From the NCBI GenBank assembly GCA_027257055.1, contig JAPVLO010000133.1:7799501-7863500 (forward strand): a stretch of 64,000 nucleotides of DNA, written 5' to 3'. A program made the translations under genes and the position numbers. The notes beneath the pieces are model-generated. The model was not told the DNA's origin and ran no database searches. It was given only the letters and a program-made list of their open reading frames with translations. Of this stretch, positions 60,277 to 64,000 are shown piece after piece. Every line of letters starts with the position of its first letter. Position 1 is the first letter of the stretch. The stretch comes from Cephalopachus bancanus (taxonomy: Eukaryota; Chordata; Mammalia; Primates; Tarsiidae).

Positions 60277-63200
60277 AACACTGAATAAAATAATCAATCC
60301 GGGTTTAAATTAAAAGGACTTAACACAAGATTAATTAAAGACTTAACCATGGAATGATCAGGCTGTCTTGACGTGAATGTACTGATCAATCTCAGCATCC
60401 CTGAGCCCAGCTTTCAGGTACCTCCTGATTGAGAAGTCTGTGATGTCAACTGTGAACATTCTTCCCCCAGAGCAGATTCTTTTAAACATAGTAATCTGCC
60501 AATTACTGTCTTAGCTCTACTCTTGCTATTCAGAAGAGATGACAAGCATTTCCACATTTACACAAAATCCACCCTGTCTGGTTCTGGCACACATGGGGTA
60601 CAGTCATGGTCTCTTCCAAGAGGACATTGTGGAGTTTGGAAGAGCATCATGGCACTGCTTGACTTGATTTTAAAATGTATGTGACAGGGACACTGCACAC
60701 AGACCACCACCCTGCCACTTCTGGCCATTGCTCACATTCAAATGTTGGTTCTAGCTCAAGTCAGCCATTGTCAAGGTGAAGAAGGTGATGCGAAAGTAGC
60801 CAATATATCCAGCTTCATTTTTTAAAATTCCGCTTGTTAGTTGTTATCTGCTGAGAAGAATGAGTATCTATGCAGAGTCATTTTTAAGTTTGAAGAGAAA
60901 ATATTCTACTTCTTTCAAAGATCTGCCCTTCAAGACTGTACTAGAGGATCTCAATTACAGTAAAAGAAGACTATGCTCAATCTAGATGCCAAACCAGGTG
61001 AGCTCTTCTGTGGGCTCCTCAGGGGCAGCATTGGAGATGGAGACTCCTGAATGAAAATGAGACTCCAAACGTGAAATGTGCTCCTTCCATTACAGAGGAG
61101 AGCACTGGAGTTCACAGAGGTCAACTGGTGTACACATCCACGAGTGAATGGATGAAGACAAGAATCTTAGCATGCAATTTCCCCCTCCTAATTCCCAAAC
61201 TCCTTCTCTCAGTAATTTACAATATCTATTCCTGGGAAGGGTCTTCAGCCTTCCTTCTGCATTGTGGGGGTTTGTTTGGCGAAGGCTTCTTCTGAACATG
61301 GATTCTGAGCTATTGAATATGCTTAGAGGGGACCAAGGTAGCAAATATGGGGAGCTTTGATGAATCTCAGTTTCTGTGATTTAGTAGAAGCCTATATATA
61401 CTAGATGGGAATAAATACTCTTTTCTTATAGATGATGGAAGAAAATTATGTGAATATCTATGAAATTAGGGAATGATGATGACCTTAGAAATAACTATTT
61501 TGCTCTATGTTGGGGATGGAAGTATTATATTCGTTTTTTGTTTGTTTTATGTTAAACTCAGCCCTCTTCCCAAATATTAGTAAATTACAGAGATGACATG
61601 GGACTAGAATTAGAATCATTAAATCATATAATTGGATTTAGCATTATGTCATAGGCAGGTTCATTTAAATGCCTAAGACATGCTCTGTTACTGTGGTAAA
61701 TTAGGCCAAATTAACAAAAATTTGGATATTTAGAGCTGGAAAAAAAATCCAACTAAACACACAGGTCAACCCATTAACTCTTCAGACTTTCTTAGGGAGT
61801 TGCCCAAAGTGACAACTTGTGGGAGACCTCAGGGCAGGAGTACCGATCTCAGCATCTCTAGGGGCCCTGAGAAGTTCCTGCAAGAGACTGCTCATTTCCA
61901 TGCTTCAGTGTAACTGCCTTCATCAGACTTGATTTCTCTCAACAATCACTGTTACTGGGCCATTTTCTAAAGAGGTGTCATGTAAGCAAGAGTATGATGA
62001 GGAGGCACAAGCGAAGGACCAAAGAAGGGAAAAATGGCCAGGATCTGTGTCCAGGACCTTAGAACGACTAGGTTTAGTGTTTGGTAAGATGACAGATTTC
62101 AGGTGGCTTCACTGACCTTGTTGCTTTGGGTGGCCAGTGAGTCGTATGTTGTGTTAACTGGATCTGACCTACCACCGTGGTGTGAGATTTGTCGATACAG
62201 GGCAATGATCAAATGACTTGCATCTGGATAGGCTGCTCATGTCCTCATCTTCTTTCCCCACAATTGGTAATGACAGTGTTGTTCACTGTAAGGAGTCACC
62301 TGCTGCTTTGGAGGAGACACGTGGACATCCTTGGTGCTGGAAAATTCATGGATTGCTAAATGTTTGGTCTCTCGAAAACACCCAAGATTTGTGTAGTACC
62401 GGGAAGTAATTATGCAATCCACTCATCCTTACAACCTCAGGATACGGGTATTTTCATTTCTCACTAAATCCTGAGCTTTGCTTCCATAATCGCTTACTTT
62501 TTAAATGTCTGTGCAGCTCTGCAGCTTCTATAGCTTTGGACGCACTTTCACTTCAGCAGAAGCCAATTAATTGAACTCAAAATGAATTTGAAATATTAGC
62601 TGCAGACCAAACTGGTTTTTCAGGTTGCATTTTCAAAAATAATTTCAGCCATACTTCTTAATCCTTAAGTAGTGTTTGTATGGCTCAGGCTCATTCACAG
62701 CTCACTCACTCTAGCCAAGCTTGCCGCCCACAAGTGGAAGTGATTTAATGCCAAGAAGATTAGACTTGAGCAAGTAAGTGATCATTACACTTTTAAAAAT
62801 TTCAACATAAAGTGAGCTTTCCTTTGAAAGAGTTGAAGCAAGAATCTAGGCAGGCGGGGTCTACAAGGGATCGTTTGAGAGGAGCACTCTTCTCTACCAC
62901 TCTGGGGGAGCTGAACAACCAAGTTCTGCCAGCCACCCAGGGAGGAGGCTCCTTCCGGGGCACAAGGGGTCAGTCATTTGTGTTGAGTAACTGGACATAG
63001 GTCACCTGGCCGGGAGGGAGCAAAGGGTGGAAGACCTGAGGAGGGGGAGGTAGATGACAAGAAGGCATGGAAGGGTGATTTGGAGCACATCCACCTGTGT
63101 GAACCACATGAAAAGTAAGATTTGGGTGGTGGGGGGAGTACTTAAAAGACCCAAAGAAAACACGTTTATTAGTGGGAAGAAGGAGACCTGGATTCCAGCT

Positions 63201-63900
63201 CTAGGTGCTTCTTTTCATCTGCCGTTGGTGACCTGGTTAGGACTAGGTCACCTTTTGCCTAGGTCGCTGGAATGGCTCTCTTTGTCTCTATGCTTGTGAG
63301 ATATTCCTCATCACAGCCGTTTTTTTCACACTCTGACCCCTGTTATTTCTAGTTCTTGCCTTGGTTTTCTTTCATTTCCAGAAAACCGTTCAGTATCCCA
63401 GCCACACTCTTCCTTGGGGAACCCCTGAAGTTCCCGAGAAACGCGGCAAATACCAACCCCTATTCCTTAAGCTAGCCTATCTCCTTTCTTTCTCAGGCCA
63501 GTGCACTCACCATTCAGGTCCCTGATTGTGTATTCCCTGCTCTGACAATGTAACCTAATCTCTCTGTTGTAATCATATTAACTGTTTCTGGATATTTTCC
63601 AGAGTGCTTATTATGTAATTGTCATATGCTTTACACTCAGCATTTTCACATATTAAGTGCTTCTTGGAGAAAGAAAATTATTTGCTTCATTAAAAAAGAC
63701 CTCAATGTTTAATAAACATTGTGTAACTTTTCAACAGAAAGAATGGAATACAGAAAACATATTGATTGATTATAATTTTTATTTTGATATTATTGGAGAC
63801 TGGCATGCAGTTGTAGGAAATAACAGAGACCAGTGTTCCCTCAAGCCAGTCTTTTCCCATGGTGACATCTTGAAAAGCCATAGCACTATATTACAACCAG
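60277..63900. other. Intergenic DNA, no gene supported
   Basis: No repeat family recognised by eye in 3.6 kb. Open frames of 60-91 codons overlap on both strands and lack domains. Confidence 0.4.
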
Positions 63901-63904
63901 AATA

Positions 63905-64000
63905 TTTTTGTTCTTTCTTTCAATAGCTTTAGGGTATACAAATGATTTTTGGTCTGGGCTATAAGATATATCCCCTGGCCCCGTGCACACTGTACCCTAC
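63905..64000 (-). mobile_element. L1 3' UTR start, cut by window edge
   Basis: ATAGCTTTAGGGTATACAAA, then TTTTTGGTCTGGGCTATAAG and a CACTGTACCC stretch resemble the complement of an L1 3' end. The rest of the element would lie beyond 64000. Confidence 0.55.

Overview
This is a 64 kb piece of a mammalian, almost certainly primate, nuclear genome. It holds three spliced genes, two CpG-island promoters, dimeric Alu elements and L1 fragments, in otherwise AT-rich intergenic DNA. Gene order is GNG11 (minus), GNGT1 (minus), TFPI2 (plus). That is the human 7q21.3 neighbourhood read in reverse. The Alus prove a primate. Their diagnostic bases differ from the anthropoid consensus and from the lemur and loris/galago SINEs I know, so a tarsier is my best guess (inference, not proven).

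Layout. 1-2098 is taken to be GNG11 intron 1, whose 3' exon lies off the left edge. 2099-2194 is GNG11 coding exon 1 inside a CpG island, followed upstream by a 20-bp-unit minisatellite (about 2760-3478). 8653-8781 and 13221-13316 are the two coding exons of GNGT1, which together give an intact 74-residue rod transducin gamma subunit. 13.4-28.2 kb is intergenic with Alus, MIRs and old repeats. 28.6-33.9 kb is TFPI2: CpG-island promoter, five coding exons (231 residues, three Kunitz domains), a minisatellite in intron 2, and a 3' UTR with several poly(A) signals. 34-64 kb has no gene I can support. It is built of L1 fragments (several, one with target-site duplications, one 5'-inverted), Alus, one mariner remnant, simple repeats and unassigned sequence.

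Function. GNG11 and GNGT1 are paralogous heterotrimeric G-protein gamma subunits, both split by a phase-0 intron after codon 32. GNGT1 serves rod phototransduction. TFPI2 is a secreted, matrix-bound serine protease inhibitor. The three genes are neighbours but not a pathway.

I found no new multi-gene system. The most interesting signals are: (1) TFPI2 reactive-loop changes, namely a natural Arg at the P2' position of Kunitz 1, and an Arg P1 plus a shortened C30-C38 loop in Kunitz 2; (2) an intron-2 minisatellite that repeats strong 5' splice-site sequences just after a weaker authentic donor; (3) an Alu subfamily whose internal promoter and right arm have moved to tRNA-like and extended-hairpin sequences with signs of compensatory change.
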